A DNA stretch of 64,000 nucleotides from Myoxocephalus aenaeus (GCA_038501785.1 JBAMJR010000190.1:253501-317500), one strand, 5' to 3'. Positions 12,641 through 23,807 are shown, counted from the first letter of the stretch. The notes: generated by a model from the sequence alone, not told the origin. Translations and numbers: made by a program.

Positions 12641-12688
<48 letters not shown>
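12641..12688. repeat. (TC)n microsatellite
   Basis: 24 uninterrupted TC dinucleotides. Ser-Leu and Arg-Glu runs in the overlapping frames come from it. Confidence 0.95.
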
Positions 12689-12690
<2 letters not shown>

Positions 12691-13227
12691 GCCGGCGTCT
12701 GTCCGTCAGCTTCCCCCAGAGCGAGCCGTTTAAAATGGATCTGGGTCACAGCGGGATCCCCTCCGTCCGCCCGCTGGGACCTGGAAGCGCTCGATTCATT
12801 TGTGACAGCGCCGCCAGCGCTACTACGGCCAATCCATGTGACACACTTCACCGGCAGCCAGAGCTGTGCATGATGTATGAAATGTGAGCCGCACCTCGCA
12901 CAAGAAACTGATATCGAGAGGAGGAATAAATCCTCCACGACGTTTGCTCCACTTTTCTCGGACAGTTGTGTTTTTTTTAACCGCGGCAGCAACAGTTTGG
13001 ACCTTTACGTTACATTCAGTGTCGTGCTGCACGATGACGCTCATTATTGACTTTATTTAAAGATGGCTGGCAACATTTAGATTGCAGTTGAACATTTAAA
13101 ACGTTCATATTTATTGTCAACAAATCCCCTGAGAGGGGAACAAACACCATTGTTGTCCAAGACCAATTAAAAACCTATCAGTGTTGTTGCTTCACACTAG
13201 TTGATTTAAACTAAATCCTATTGATTC

Positions 13228-13540
13228 CTCTGGTTGTATAGAAGTCTATGCTTCATGTGTTAAAGCTGCATTCTCTCTCCTGACCACCAGGGGGCGACTC
13301 CTCTGGTTGTATAGAAGTCTATGATTCATGTGTTAAAGCTGCATTCTCTCTCCTGACCACCAGGGGGTGACTCCTCTGGTTGTATAGAAGTATATGCTTC
13401 ATGTGTTAAAGCTGCATTCTCTCTCCTGACCACCAGGGGGCGACTCCTCTGGTTGTATAGAAGTCTATGCTTCATGTGTTAAAGCTGCATTCTCTCTCCT
13501 GACCACCAGGGGGTGACTCCTCTGGTTGTATAGAAGTCTA
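13228..13540 (+). repeat. Family B 73-bp minisatellite, 4+ units, CTCF-like sites
   Basis: Four full units of 73 bp plus a partial one. Each begins CTCCTCTGGTTGTATAGAAG and ends GACCACCAGGGGGYGA. The last 14 bases match the CTCF core consensus CCASYAGRKGGC. The third-last base alternates C, T, C, T in successive units (GGGGGCGA or GGGGGTGA), suggesting either duplication of a dimer or CpG decay. Continues directly into the family B body at 13541. Confidence 0.9.
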
Positions 13541-13673
13541 TATAAATGACTCTACTTCTCTTGATGTATTCCCTCAGTAAACATTGTAAACATGAGTTTA
13601 TGTCTCAATCTCTAGTTTCAAGTCTTCTTCAATACAGCATGATGTTCATTTAGTAAATTATGGTCATTTGGAG
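13541..13673 (+). mobile_element. Family B body, left part (split by hAT insertion)
   Basis: From AATGACTCTACTTCTCTTGA to the hAT target site this matches 56710-56840 almost base for base. It continues after the insertion at 14623. No coding frame is present. Confidence 0.85.
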
Positions 13674-14622
13674 CAGTGATTCTCAACTGGTGGGTCGCGA
13701 CCCACCCGTTTTCAGTGGGTCGCAGGCCCTTTGCCTGAAAAAAAAAAAATCTCTTTTTTTTTTTTTCCATCCTGTGGTTTTATTTTGAAAGGACATTTTA
13801 TGCAGCGGAGTGTCGTTATTTTGCCGGCTCTGGTTTCAACTGGTTTTGCACTTGTCCTCCATGTTTTCAGCAGCGTGGGCCAGGTTGGGTCAAACCATCC
13901 TGATATGGGGGAGACTCTGGGTTTTTAGGATAATTAAATTAAACAGCCTACTGAATATTACATTGACAACTGATGGCGCTGCCTGCATGACAGGAAAACA
14001 CTCTGGGGTTGGGAGGAGAATTGAGTGCTGCTTAATTTTCTGTAAAGCACAATGTTTTTCAGTATTTACTGATGAGGTAATCACAAGAGAAGTTAATGTT
14101 GTATATATGAATACTTTTGTTTAATTTATTTTGAGTTAGTGGAAAAGCTGCTCCTCAACACAGTGACGTGTTCCACAGTAAAGTGTTGGTCATAGATTCG
14201 GTGAGTGTGTGTTCTCAGTTAAAGTTAGGTCATTTCAGTCTTTTTGAAACTTCTTCTTAGTTGTTGGACTGTTTGTGCATGAAAGCTGTTGAGTCTGTTT
14301 AAAAATAGCTGAAGATTCTGAATTGTTATATATGTTGTAATACCTCGTGTCCTGAAGATGCAGTTTTAGTTTTTTAATTAAAATGCAGCTAATTGAGTGT
14401 AAAAGGGAATAGTTCCCTCTCTATCATCGCCACCAGCTGCTCGTTTTGGTTATTAAACTTGTTTTTGTGTTAGCATACATATTCTGTACTATCTCAGGTT
14501 CAAACTGCACCATCTTTTCATTAAATACATTGGAGAAGTTGAGAATGTTCCTCGATTTGGGTCGCGGCTCGTCATTCAGGGGTGATGGTGGGTCCCGGAG
14601 CCAGACCAGTTGAGAACCACTG
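13674..14622 (+). mobile_element. Non-autonomous hAT element with transposase relic (949 bp)
   Basis: The ends are CAGTGATTCTCAACTGG and CCAGTTGAGAACCACTG, imperfect inverted repeats of the hAT type. They are flanked by an 8-bp duplication, ATTTGGAG at 13666-13673 and ATTTAGAG at 14623-14630, one mismatch apart. Inside, a + strand frame around 13968-14030 reads TDGAACMTGKHSGV, matching the conserved TDGA-MTG block of ZBED-like hAT transposases. No full transposase frame exists, so this is an internally deleted, inactive copy. Confidence 0.9.
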
Positions 14623-14692
14623 ATTTAGAGTCAAACAGACCATAAAGCAGGGGACGCTTTAGGGGCGGGGCTACAAGGTGATTGACAGGTCC
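14623..14692 (+). mobile_element. Family B body, right part
   Basis: Resumes family B after the hAT insertion: AGTCAAACAGACCATAAAGC through GGGGCGGGGCTACAAGG to TTGACAGGTC, as at 56833-56902. Similarity stops at about 14692. Confidence 0.85.
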
Positions 14693-14794
14693 ATAGAGAT
14701 AGTTTCCCCTGTTCGCTGCATGTCATTCCCTGTGTGCCTCTCTACTGTCAACCATCCAATAAAAGGTGAAAATAGCCCGTTTTTCTGCCTGAAA

Positions 14795-15020
14795 TTGCCT
14801 GGCGTGCCCAGAGCCCTGAGCTCAAGCCAACACCTCTGGGATGAACTGCGACCGCGAGCCAGACCCGACCACCAGCACCAGTGTTGGACCTCACCGCCGC
14901 TCTCTTGGCTGAATGGAAAAGCAAAATCCCTGCTAGCCGGGTTCAAACATCTGGTGGAGAACAATGAAAGCAACAAAGCAGAACCTTTTGGTTTTGGAAC
15001 CGTTCAATAATGGCTGCAAT
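14795..15020 (+). pseudogene. Tc1-like transposase C-terminal relic
   Basis: One + strand frame reads AQSPELKP, then, after a stop and frame slips, LDLTAALLAEWKSKIPAS. These correspond to the 'AQSPDLNP' and 'DLT-AL-AEWK' blocks of Tc1-family DDE transposases. The second Asp/Glu region lies here; the N-terminal HTH and first catalytic Asp are absent. In-frame stops show it is dead. No TIRs were identified, so element ends are unknown. Confidence 0.7.
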
Positions 15021-15307
15021 CGTCGTTTAAATATTGGTCAGAATATCTGCACACGTCACACGTGTTTGTAGAAAAATGACAAACAAGAGCTGCAACAGCC
15101 GGCAGTTTATTGCACCAGCGGTGCATTGAATGTCATTACCTAGCCAAGACATTTCAGGTGGAAGAGGACAGATCACATTCTGGTGCCGGAGACATTCGGT
15201 TCGGACACGTCTTTCGTGTTTTGTTGCACATGTCCTGTCTCGGTAGTTATAATCCTGATATTACAGTTTAGTTTGCATTTTTTTCAAACACCCCAGCATC
15301 AGAAATA

Positions 15308-15383
15308 ACAGTGAGTTTATGTCTCAATCTCTAGTTTCAAGTCTTCTTCAATACAGCATGATGTTCATTTAGTAAATTATGGT
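15308..15383 (+). mobile_element. Family B body fragment
   Basis: About 75 bp (from GAGTTTATGTCTCAATCTCT to TAGTAAATTATGG) nearly identical to 13592-13662 and 56760-56829. It is an isolated internal fragment, without minisatellite or body ends. Confidence 0.8.
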
Positions 15384-16811
15384 GAGTTAGTAAAACTGGC
15401 CCCATCAGTCGACGGATGAGGGATAAAAGATGGGAACGCATTCATACCCTCCCTCATAAACAAAATAATACATCTGTTTATACAATGTGGGCTCAGTTTA
15501 GAGGCAGAGTTGCTGCACAGTAGTAGCAATAACAGTCATATTCCTCATAAAGGGGATAATTGGATCGCACACGCGTAAAGCCCGAGCTGGAGATTATCTC
15601 CAAGAAAAAAAAACATCCTCGCTGGGCGATAAACTTTTGAACCTTGCTTAAACACTCGCTGTGCATTTTAATGTGTGGAATGTTATGTGGCAGCTTCTCA
15701 GCTGTGTAAAAAAGAAAGAAAGAAGAAGAGAGTTTCTGCAATTACACAGATAGTAAAAGGTTGTTATTTATTCGGCACTGCTTTCATTTCATAGTGGAGT
15801 AATTTAGCTGAGCTTTCGTTAGCCGGTATAATTGGTCCCTTGATCAAACCTGTGTGATTGGAACGAACAGCTGCAGGGAAAAACGGACCAAAGCCGTGCT
15901 TTATAATTACGGTACACGGCTACTTAAATCCATTTAACCAGCCTTTACAATCCTCCTTTTTCCTCAACTGAATATCGCTTTCAGTCGAGATTGGCAAACA
16001 ATTCCAACGGCACATTTTAAAACTGTAATATTTGTCTTTACACTGGCTTTGGATCTCAACAAGTCAGATAACATTTGTCAGAAATGTCACATCCAGCCGC
16101 CGGGCGCTTTATCGTTGAAACACAGGCGCTGATCTTTAACAGAAGCAGAACACAACAACTGTAGTCAGTTGAAAGCTTGCTAAAGAGCTCGTATGTGTAG
16201 GTTTAAGCTATAAGACACGTTTTGTTATCATCTTTAGCTCCCTCGTCGGATGATAAATGATCATATTTAAATGCAAATAAGGCACGACTATCGCATATCC
16301 GTGTTTTGTTTGCTCCGCTGTTCAGAAACACAAAGCTTAATTGAATAAAGGCAATATTTTCACTCTGAAAATTATTCAAACTCCCGGAGCTGCATGATGT
16401 CGCTTTGTTCTTTAACCACTCAAAACAACGGGTAACGGTATTAGCGCAGCATCAAATGACTCACTTAGAGCCCAAGATGGATCACCGTGAGGAGTCGCTG
16501 CCTCCGTGTTGCCGGATAAGGAGGCCGTGATCAATCATCTGGGGGCGAAGCGGCGGCGCTCTGTGGATTCTGTCAAATGAAGAAACGCTCGCAGTGCCAC
16601 AACTGAGCCGTGACGGTTTACCCGCTCACTTGAGACGCTCACGGCCAATTAAAGATCTTGTATCTGGCAAAACACCGATCCGACTGGACGGGGAAGCCGA
16701 CTGACACGGGTGATCGTCAGACTGCTTGTTGACGAGATTCCTACTGGAAAAAAGTTCTATACAGCCCCAGAAAAAGGTGGTTATATCACGGCATAACCGT
16801 TAAATAACGCA
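15384..16811. other. Noncoding unique sequence
   Basis: No gene and no tandem repeat noted. The region from about 16080 to 16530 is of mixed composition without obvious repeats and could hold conserved regulatory sequence, but no specific motif cluster was established. Confidence 0.3.
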
Positions 16812-17005
16812 CTTAATGCACCACCCAGCAACCGCCCAGCTATTCACAGGATCGGCGATCACGTGCCGATGTGTCCTTGGGCAAGACACAGGCTCCCATA
16901 GGCTTTCCATTAGTGTATGAATGGGTGAATGACGTGTATTGTGAGAGCGTTTTGCGTGGTCGTGAGACTAGAAAAGCGCTTTACAAGTACAAGTCTCCAT
17001 TTGTT
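16812..17005 (+). repeat. Teleost interspersed repeat (TGTCCTTGGGCAAGACAC type)
   Basis: Contains the sequential blocks GTCCTTGGGCAAGACACAGG, TGAATGGGTGAATGACGTG and AGACTAGAAAAGCGCTTTAC in the spacing seen in a very common teleost repeat, remembered as the tail of an L2-type LINE or a SINE derived from it. Ends are approximate. Confidence 0.6.
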
Positions 17006-17383
17006 TGTCTCCACTTCCTTTAAAAAGGCTCCCTTTATCAAACAGAACATGTTTTTCTTCCACTTGTCCGTGGTGACACTGTCTAGATCACCGGGGGTCT
17101 GACCTCCCTAATTAAAGACCCTGACAAAGAGGGAGAAACAGGTTGGGGGAGGTTGAAGCGTTTATATTTGTCCTTTCCCATTTTCAAGCCAGGAAGAATC
17201 TAGCAGTCCGGTTTCAGACGCTTTTAGATTGAAGAGAACAATTTCAACAAGTCCCAGTGAAACGAAAGTTAGAGTCTTTAGGGACGTATTGTGTTCCCCA
17301 ATGAAACAGTTATAAGAGGGATTTAAATCAAATCCTTTGCATTTGATTGGACCGCTAGAAAGTGGGGGTCTTAGGAGCTACAA

Positions 17384-17829
17384 AGGGTTCATACACATTT
17401 TGACCAATGCTTATCCATGACTTTTCCATGACTTTAAACCAAATGTCCATGAGCAAACATTTAGTGAAATCTGGGTGTAAACATGAAAAAGTGAGTAAAT
17501 GTAGTATTTAAACTAACAATGAGAATACAAAGCATACAGTAAACCTTAAATGACTCAAATGAATGAGACAATAGTTTGATTAAAAGAATAAACATTTATA
17601 TAGATGCCTGTATGTATGCCTGCTTATATTTTGAGTCTTTCTTTTAAAAGCATATTCATTATTTCAAACTCAGCGTAAATGAACGTCATGAACACATGAA
17701 TATAACACATTTCCATGACTTTTACTAAACCTTTGCGATTTTATTTTTCTCAAGGACTTTTCCAGGCCTGGAAATAACCATTTTAAATTTCCATGACTTT
17801 TCCAGGTTTTCCATGACCGTAAGAACCCT
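17384..17829. mobile_element. TIR element with 9-bp target duplication (446 bp)
   Basis: Starts AGGGTTCATAC and ends GTAAGAACCCT, a short imperfect inverted repeat. It is flanked by GAGCTACAA at 17375-17383 and again at 17830-17838. Interior near both ends is built from CCATGACTTTTCCA motifs, typical of a family widespread in fish. There is no transposase. An 8-9 bp duplication fits hAT or Mutator-like machinery; I cannot choose. Confidence 0.75.
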
Positions 17830-18638
17830 GAGCTACAAAGGGCCGTTTGACCGTTTCCTTGAATAAATTAAACATTGTTTTGGAACTACGGATAATAAAA
17901 ACTTTTGTCTCCTGATATCCAACCACACGTTTTCTTCATTTTGCTCCGTCTAGCTCATACGAGCGATGAGCCGAGCTCTTTGCCCAAAAGTCTCATTTGA
18001 CTGAATGATTTCCTTGTAAAGGCCGCTCAGTGCAGGAAGACTCATCACACGTTTGGCAAATAAAAAAAGATGAATGAAGACTTAACACAGGGACACGATT
18101 AAAAGTTGAAATTGTATTTTTCATTTCGCTGCGACTCGACCTTGATGTCGGGTTGAAGTGGCGACGACAACAATGGAGATGATGCACTTCAACTACTTTG
18201 TTACCTTCAGAGTTTCTGAATGCGTTTGTGTCCGCACTGCAATGGATTTGATTTATCATCATCTCCAGACCGCAGACATTCGGTCGAACAAGCAAAGTAC
18301 TGCAGGATGGTTACGACCTTTCTCATTTGCTAGTTTGCATACATCCTCGTTTCCTTTCCTCACAAGAGGAGTCGAGGCAACTGCCTCTCTTTTTTACGTC
18401 ACAGGTGCCAAATAGACTTCCACTAGTGTATCCTCGCTTTTCCAGGTCGATTTCCAGGTCCAAGAGTGAGGAGACAAGGAAATCTTAAAGACATATAATT
18501 AGCTAACAGAGGAGGTCAAAGGAGCAAAATATATACTTTTCTTTTTATATTTTCTTTAGCATCAACCATAGTTCTTCTTGTCACCTGAACCCACCATCTT
18601 GAAGTGAAGTATTAACTCTGTTCTTCTTCTCACAATAG

Positions 18639-18701
18639 GAAACCATCACCATGAGTACCAGCACAGCCACCTGGACCTGACCGCGCTCACTCCTAAACTG
18701 G
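18639..18701 (+). CDS. shisa6: shisa6-like gene, internal coding exon (63 nt, possible cassette)
   Basis: A TTCTTCTTCTCACAATAG acceptor precedes the exon and a G|GTAAGAA donor follows it. The exon has two leading bases, twenty codons and one trailing base. In the only open frame it reads HHHEYQHSHLDLTALTPKL. Its trailing G joins the AG that opens the next exon to make GAG (Glu), leading straight into RPQRMNNILTSATEPYDLS. Being a multiple of three, it can be skipped without shifting the frame, and mammalian SHISA6 is recalled as having an alternatively spliced insert near this point. The encoded His-rich segment would lie in the cytoplasmic tail just before the conserved block. Its identity as an exon rests on splice sites and phase, not on a recognised domain. 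Confidence 0.65.
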
Positions 18702-20491
18702 GTAAGAAACCACAGCCTGTCGCTGCGTACACCTGAATAAAAGAAACGATGCAGAAAGTGTCTCCCTTTAAGCACGGTGGAACCACTTTTGGCTCTAGAC
18801 TCTTTTTTTTTCTATTCTCCTGTGTTTGAGTCGTCGTAGGAACCCCAAATTAATTCCAATACTTGTGTTTATTGTATGTATTTGTTCAGCAAAGTCTTGG
18901 AAAAAAATGTATATCTGCAAAAAAAATCACTTTTAAAAGATATTTTGATCATAACTATGAACATCCAGCACGATAAGCAAGATTTCCCAAAAATGCCTCC
19001 TGGAGCGTCACCGAGTTTTTCAAACTGTATCATGGTGCCCTAACAACAGCCCACATACTAATAACACACCTTTTTGGAAAGATTACGACCTAAAGAATCA
19101 GAATCTGCAAAGAAATCATAATAGAACACAGTGTTTGGGTGTTCAAAGGAGTTTCGTTGTCGTTCGGTTCACAAATGGAGTTTACGTAAATACTTAAACT
19201 TAACAGTTACTTTAACTTCACACCAGATGTCTCTCCTCACAAGGGTTGCTGTATTGTAGCAATTTAAAAGAAGTTAAACAACGATGTGATTCCGGAGATA
19301 ATATGTTGTTGTTTAATAATAGGCGCAGGGGGATTTTCGCACCCTGTTTTTAAAGGGTTAATTGCTCAAATAAAACTCCCGGCTGCTCGTACTTTTAAGT
19401 GGCGGTGATTGACCCGACTTGACTTTTCCCCAAATGATCCGCTTCATTATCTGTCTCGAAATGAAAGTGAGCCAAACAATTCTTTTGATACACTTTTTCT
19501 TTTCTTTTTTTTCGCAATTTCAAGGACAAAAAGTATATCTTTCACGGGGAAATTAAAATCTAAAGGAGCTGATAAAGAAGTCCTGGCGGTGGAGGAAATG
19601 AAAAGCTAAACGTGTGATAATCAAAGGATCGTCTGCACGATTTGCTGCAGTTATTGAAAACTCAATTACTGTTATTGCATCCCATCTCTTTCTCTGAATG
19701 TGATTTAGTGTGAAGGGATCAGCTGTTAGTGTGAAGCCACCGAACGCTCCCGCATCCAAATGAACCGCAATACAAGAGGGAGTCTGGCCTCACTTGTTAT
19801 ATACAGTATATATATATATTTAAAGATCTTCCTCTTTGATATTCTAAAAACCGCAGAGGCCGCCGTGTCGTCGAGTCATTAGAGCAACGTTCCCGCCGTT
19901 AATGGCGCGCTGCGGTCCACTTCCTGCCTCTTAAAACAGCGCCAACCTTTCACAGAGAAAATGGGTTTCAAAAGTACTTTCAGCTCCAAATAAAACTCTT
20001 CAAACCTTTTGAAGTCTCTTTAGCTGCTGATGAGGGACGGACGCTGTTCTGCATAATTCCACATTTCGCTGGTTTTGGACTCGTGCGGCAACAATGTTGC
20101 AGAGTTGGCTTTGAACCTCCGGTACACGGGCGGTTTGGGTTGAAACATTGAGTCCACATTGATTGTTATTGATCCTTTCTTTCTCACTTGGATTTGTTAG
20201 CCCACCGACAAATGAGACACGGTAAGTAATACACATGCACACGGTGTTTATGTGTATTTGTTTTATTCCACATATATCATGTAGAGATAAAAAAAAAAAA
20301 AAAGTCTTAACCTGCACACTGGGGGTCTTTTTTTCTCTTTTTATATTTTATTTTAAGTGCTTGTGTATTTTTTTTTTTTGCTGTCACATTAATTCACGCT
20401 GCTCCATGACCTTTTTAGTCCGATGTCAAAACCCTCTCCTTCACACTTTATTTTTTACTCTTTCCCTCCACCTAACTGGCTCCATCTTCCC

Positions 20492-20525
<34 letters not shown>

Positions 20526-21704
20526 CAGTGGACGCCTCCCCTCTGCACCATATGTTCCTCGGTGTTGTGTGTCCCTGTCCTCCTCGCTGCCGTCGTCACC
20601 CTCCTCGTCCTATTTTTAAATCCGGCCCCAGAGTCCCGCCCCCCCGCTGCGCCTCCTGACCCGCCATGACTGGGCGTCCCACATACCGGAGCCACCGGCG
20701 CCCAAACAGAACGCTTGAACAGCACAACGGACCGATATCGAGCCGCTCAGACGCCGTGAACAGCTGCAGCTTCCGGCTCAGGACGTGTGAAGATTAGTGC
20801 GTTTTATTGATGCTACAACTCGGCCACGCTCAGTAAACAACTACCTTGAAACGCTCAAAGGAAAGTCACCCGACTCCTCAGAAATCAAAGGCTTAGTTTT
20901 CCTAAAGAGGAGAAAGCCGACACAGCTTCAACGCGTGTGTGTAACCGTGTCTTAGCGGTTCTCTCCTCCTTCACCACGTCATGCTACCTTTTATTTATTA
21001 TTCTGTGAAAGCGGTTAACAAGCTGCTGCCGGTCTGAAGCCACGTCTCGTCCTTTATTGGTTGTTGAAAGGAGGGCACATCACAAAGTACATGGCGTTTA
21101 TTATTAAGAATCACTGCCATTTTTCAGGACATTGTATTTGTGCAGTATAGCGTTTGTATACTTTTAATAGTTTAGAATAGAAAAATGTTCTGCATGGGTT
21201 CATAAAAACCTGCAAAATCAGATTTTCAAAATGTCTTTGCACATTTTTCAGGAAAAAAAACAAGCTTGGAGTGAAACAGCTTGAAGACAGAGAGGGAAAA
21301 GGACACGCTGCAGTAAAGTCACAGGAAAAAACAAGATTTAAAGCATTTAAATGAGTCACAGAGCATAATGTACAGTCACTGCTAGCCTCAGCTAGCATCT
21401 GTTGTGACTGTTTGAGTGCAGGAAAGTTCTCAAATAAAGTGAGGCAAAACTTCCCCTTGCGTTGGCTGTGAAAGAACCTTTTAAAAGTGAACGAAGTGCG
21501 AAGAGGCTCCCGGCTCGCAGCCGTCGCTCAATCACTGATTCCAGAGCAAAAGGGTCGACATCAGAGCCGTCGCTTCCCAAACGCACAAGTCCTTCCCGTC
21601 CCACACGCCTCCCCGCATCCCACCTCCCTCTCCCCCAGTGTGTGACCATCTCTCTGACTGACTGCTCTGACGGCTCCGCACCGCTTCCTCCTTGTCCCCT
21701 GTAG
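18702..21704 (+). other. shisa6: Intron between shisa6-like exons
   Basis: Runs from GTAAGAAACC to the strong acceptor CCTCCTTGTCCCCTGTAG. It contains poly-T/poly-A runs at 20285-20390, a CA microsatellite at 20494-20522, a short TA run near 19800 and otherwise unique sequence. No other coding exon was seen. Confidence 0.6.
20494..20522. repeat. (CA)n microsatellite
   Basis: About 14 CA dinucleotides, intronic. Confidence 0.95.
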
Positions 21705-21863
21705 AGCGACCCCAGCGGATGAACAACATCCTGACCTCGGCCACGGAGCCCTACGACCTGTCCCTGTCCAGGTCCTTCCAGAACCTCAGCCATCTGCCGC
21801 CCTCCTACGAGCTGGCCCTCAAGTCTGACTTAAGTAAATACTCCTCCTCTCTGCACACATTCA
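21705..21863 (+). CDS. shisa6: shisa6-like gene, coding exon with PPSY motif
   Basis: Encodes a highly characteristic stretch of the cytoplasmic tail of the SHISA6/7/9 (CKAMP) group: NNILTSATEPYDL, SRSFQNLSHLPPSYE, then SKYSS. The PPSY is a PPxY-type WW-domain ligand typical of Shisa tails. These proteins sit at excitatory synapses and modulate AMPA-receptor gating. The acceptor is CCTTGTCCCCTGTAG. The preferred donor is TTCA|GTAGGT at 21864; it leaves one base (A) that joins GT of the next exon to give Ser, and it keeps the conserved KYSS. A second donor, TTAA|GTAAAT at 21834, has the same phase and would drop 10 codons. The exon is 159 nt with the distal donor. Confidence 0.88.
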
Positions 21864-22362
21864 GTAGGTGGTCCTTCCTTCGTCCTTCGTCGCCGTGTTT
21901 TTTTTTTTGCTTGATGCGCACACATTTTAATTTATTTTTGAACAGACGGGGGACGACGTCACCCTCGTGCCCCCGAAGCATTAAAGGGTTCTCTGACCAT
22001 CTGAATGTCCATGACGGAGACGCGCATCACGATGAGCGTCTCCTGATGTTCGTCACGCAGATCATCTTCCCACCTTTTTAGGGAAATCAACTCCTTAAAA
22101 TGCATGACGGCGCCTCCGCTCTCATTCCCATCGACTCATCTATCGGCCCATCCCCTGACTTCTAATAGCCGTGTAATGTGGCTCCATCTGCGGCCCGTGT
22201 CGTGTTGCTAATGCCTCTTAATGACGCATTAAGAGCCGAAAGGCTTCTAGTCGCCAACGAGACGGCGCTTCAATGTTTTGGCGATGCTACGCTTCATTAA
22301 CTCCACTGCGACATTTTCTGCTGGATGACGACGCGGATGCAACCTCAGTGCACGGCCATGTG

Positions 22363-22449
22363 CAAGTGTGCAAGTGTTCAAGTGTTCAAGTGTGCAAGTG
22401 TTCAAGTGTTCAAGTGTGCAAGTGTTCAAGTGTGCAAGTGTTCAAGTGT
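22363..22449. repeat. 9-bp minisatellite (CAAGTGTKY type)
   Basis: Nine or ten tandem copies of a 9-bp unit alternating between CAAGTGTTC and CAAGTGTGC. The two variants are arranged in a partly regular order, suggesting duplication of multi-unit blocks. Confidence 0.9.
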
Positions 22450-23183
22450 TGGTCGCATGTTGTTGAACTGCATTCTTACTTTTCAATGACTCTTTGATGA
22501 AACCAGTGAGTCTCTCCAGATGCATTTCCTCTTTTTCAAAACAACTTTAATAACCATCACACTTCATTTACAACATTAACACGGCCACAGTGTGATGGGA
22601 CATAAGAGATCAACCACTTCAAGGATTTTATGATATTAGAGATGTGATCTTAGCATGGATTAAAAAACTAAACTGATGAACTATCAAGAAAGCCATCTGT
22701 ATTAGCGGCATACATATTTATGCAAGATGCAATCACTGGTAGCCATGGTACAAAGTCCACAAAGGACGGGCGGGAGTCGGTCAAGCAAACACAGGACTTT
22801 CACCCAGGAGATCACCGCTTCGTTCTCCTTAGAAAGTCTGTTTTGAGCAGCTGTTTTCTACGGTAATTCCGTTGTTGCGTTGCTAATTCGACATACATAT
22901 TTTTCTCACTTCGACCAAGTCTGGTTTCCTTTTTTCTAGACCTAACCAATGTGTTTTCACCTTTCTACAAGCGCGATATGAAAAACAATGTTCAGAAACA
23001 TTTAATAAAATTTTTTTGAAGTGTATCTCACCCAAAGTAACTATCAAACTAAATATTGTAGAACATTTTGTATGAAGTATCTCCTTTTCGTCACGCTCCA
23101 TTTGTGCAGAACAAGATTCAGAAGGTTGTAAATCACTTCTAAGGTTCAGTTTAAAACGATGACTGAAGGTCGTGGGTCGGTAA

Positions 23184-23807
23184 TGCCGTGTTCACACCGG
23201 AAGTTTGTTCACACCAAACTCGAAACATCGCGCCGTGAAAGGGGCGTGGCTTATCTCAGTCGCTTGTCTCTGTGAAAGGAGCTTTCATTTCCGCTATCGA
23301 CCATGGAATAAATAACCACTAGTTTTGCTTTATACTTGTTGTGGAAGTCCCAAACATGTCGGAACATGAAACGCCCTCGTGTCTGGGTTCATAACACCAT
23401 CCGTAGCCGCACACAGCTCGGTGAATTTCTCCGACTCCTCCAGGAACTGCGTCTGGCTTCTCCGTAAAACGGATACCGATTCTGCCACCCACCATGGAAT
23501 TAACCACTAGTTCTGCTTTATACTTGTTGTGTAAACTCCACATACGTGGGAACATCAAACTCCATGGTTGAGTTTCATTCAAGAACGGCAAGAACGGCGG
23601 TGATGACGGGCGGAGCTTCTCAACGCTGATTGGCTGCCGCAGCTTTGCGTCACGCGATTTCTCCGCTGGAGTTGGGATAATTCAACTCACGCAAATTCGC
23701 GCCGCGTCCTTCGCTCTGTTCGCCCCTCGTCAAACGTTCTGTGGATTGACTTTGCATGTAATCTGGTCGCGCCGCAAATTCGCGCCGCGTCCGGTGTGAA
23801 CACGGCA
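23184..23807. mobile_element. Harbinger-like TIR element (624 bp)
   Basis: Terminal repeats TGCCGTGTTCACACCGG and CCGGTGTGAACACGGCA are perfect inverses and are flanked by TAA on both sides, the TWA-type duplication typical of PIF/Harbinger. The 3' subterminal region repeats CGCAAATTCGCGCCGCGTCC twice. A segment with ACCACTAGTTYTGCTTTATA is duplicated internally at about 23317 and 23510. The - strand frame 23319-23591 shows no catalytic motif I recognise. Non-autonomous. Confidence 0.8.

Larger units (their letters stand above)
1..18638 (+). other. shisa6: Probable upstream intron of the shisa6-like gene
   Basis: No reading frame here resembles the signal peptide, cysteine-rich ectodomain or transmembrane helix that precede the tail in Shisa proteins. 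The first supported exon begins at 18639 in the middle of a codon, so at least one coding exon must lie upstream. The simplest reading is that this stretch is intron carrying repeats, listed separately. The alternative is that an upstream exon was missed because it is short, or that 190-608 is an internal promoter with a noncoding exon. Confidence 0.5.

Noticed and set aside
12525..12992. 155-codon - strand frame
   Set aside because: Arg-Glu run from the TC microsatellite in the middle and no conserved motif on either side.
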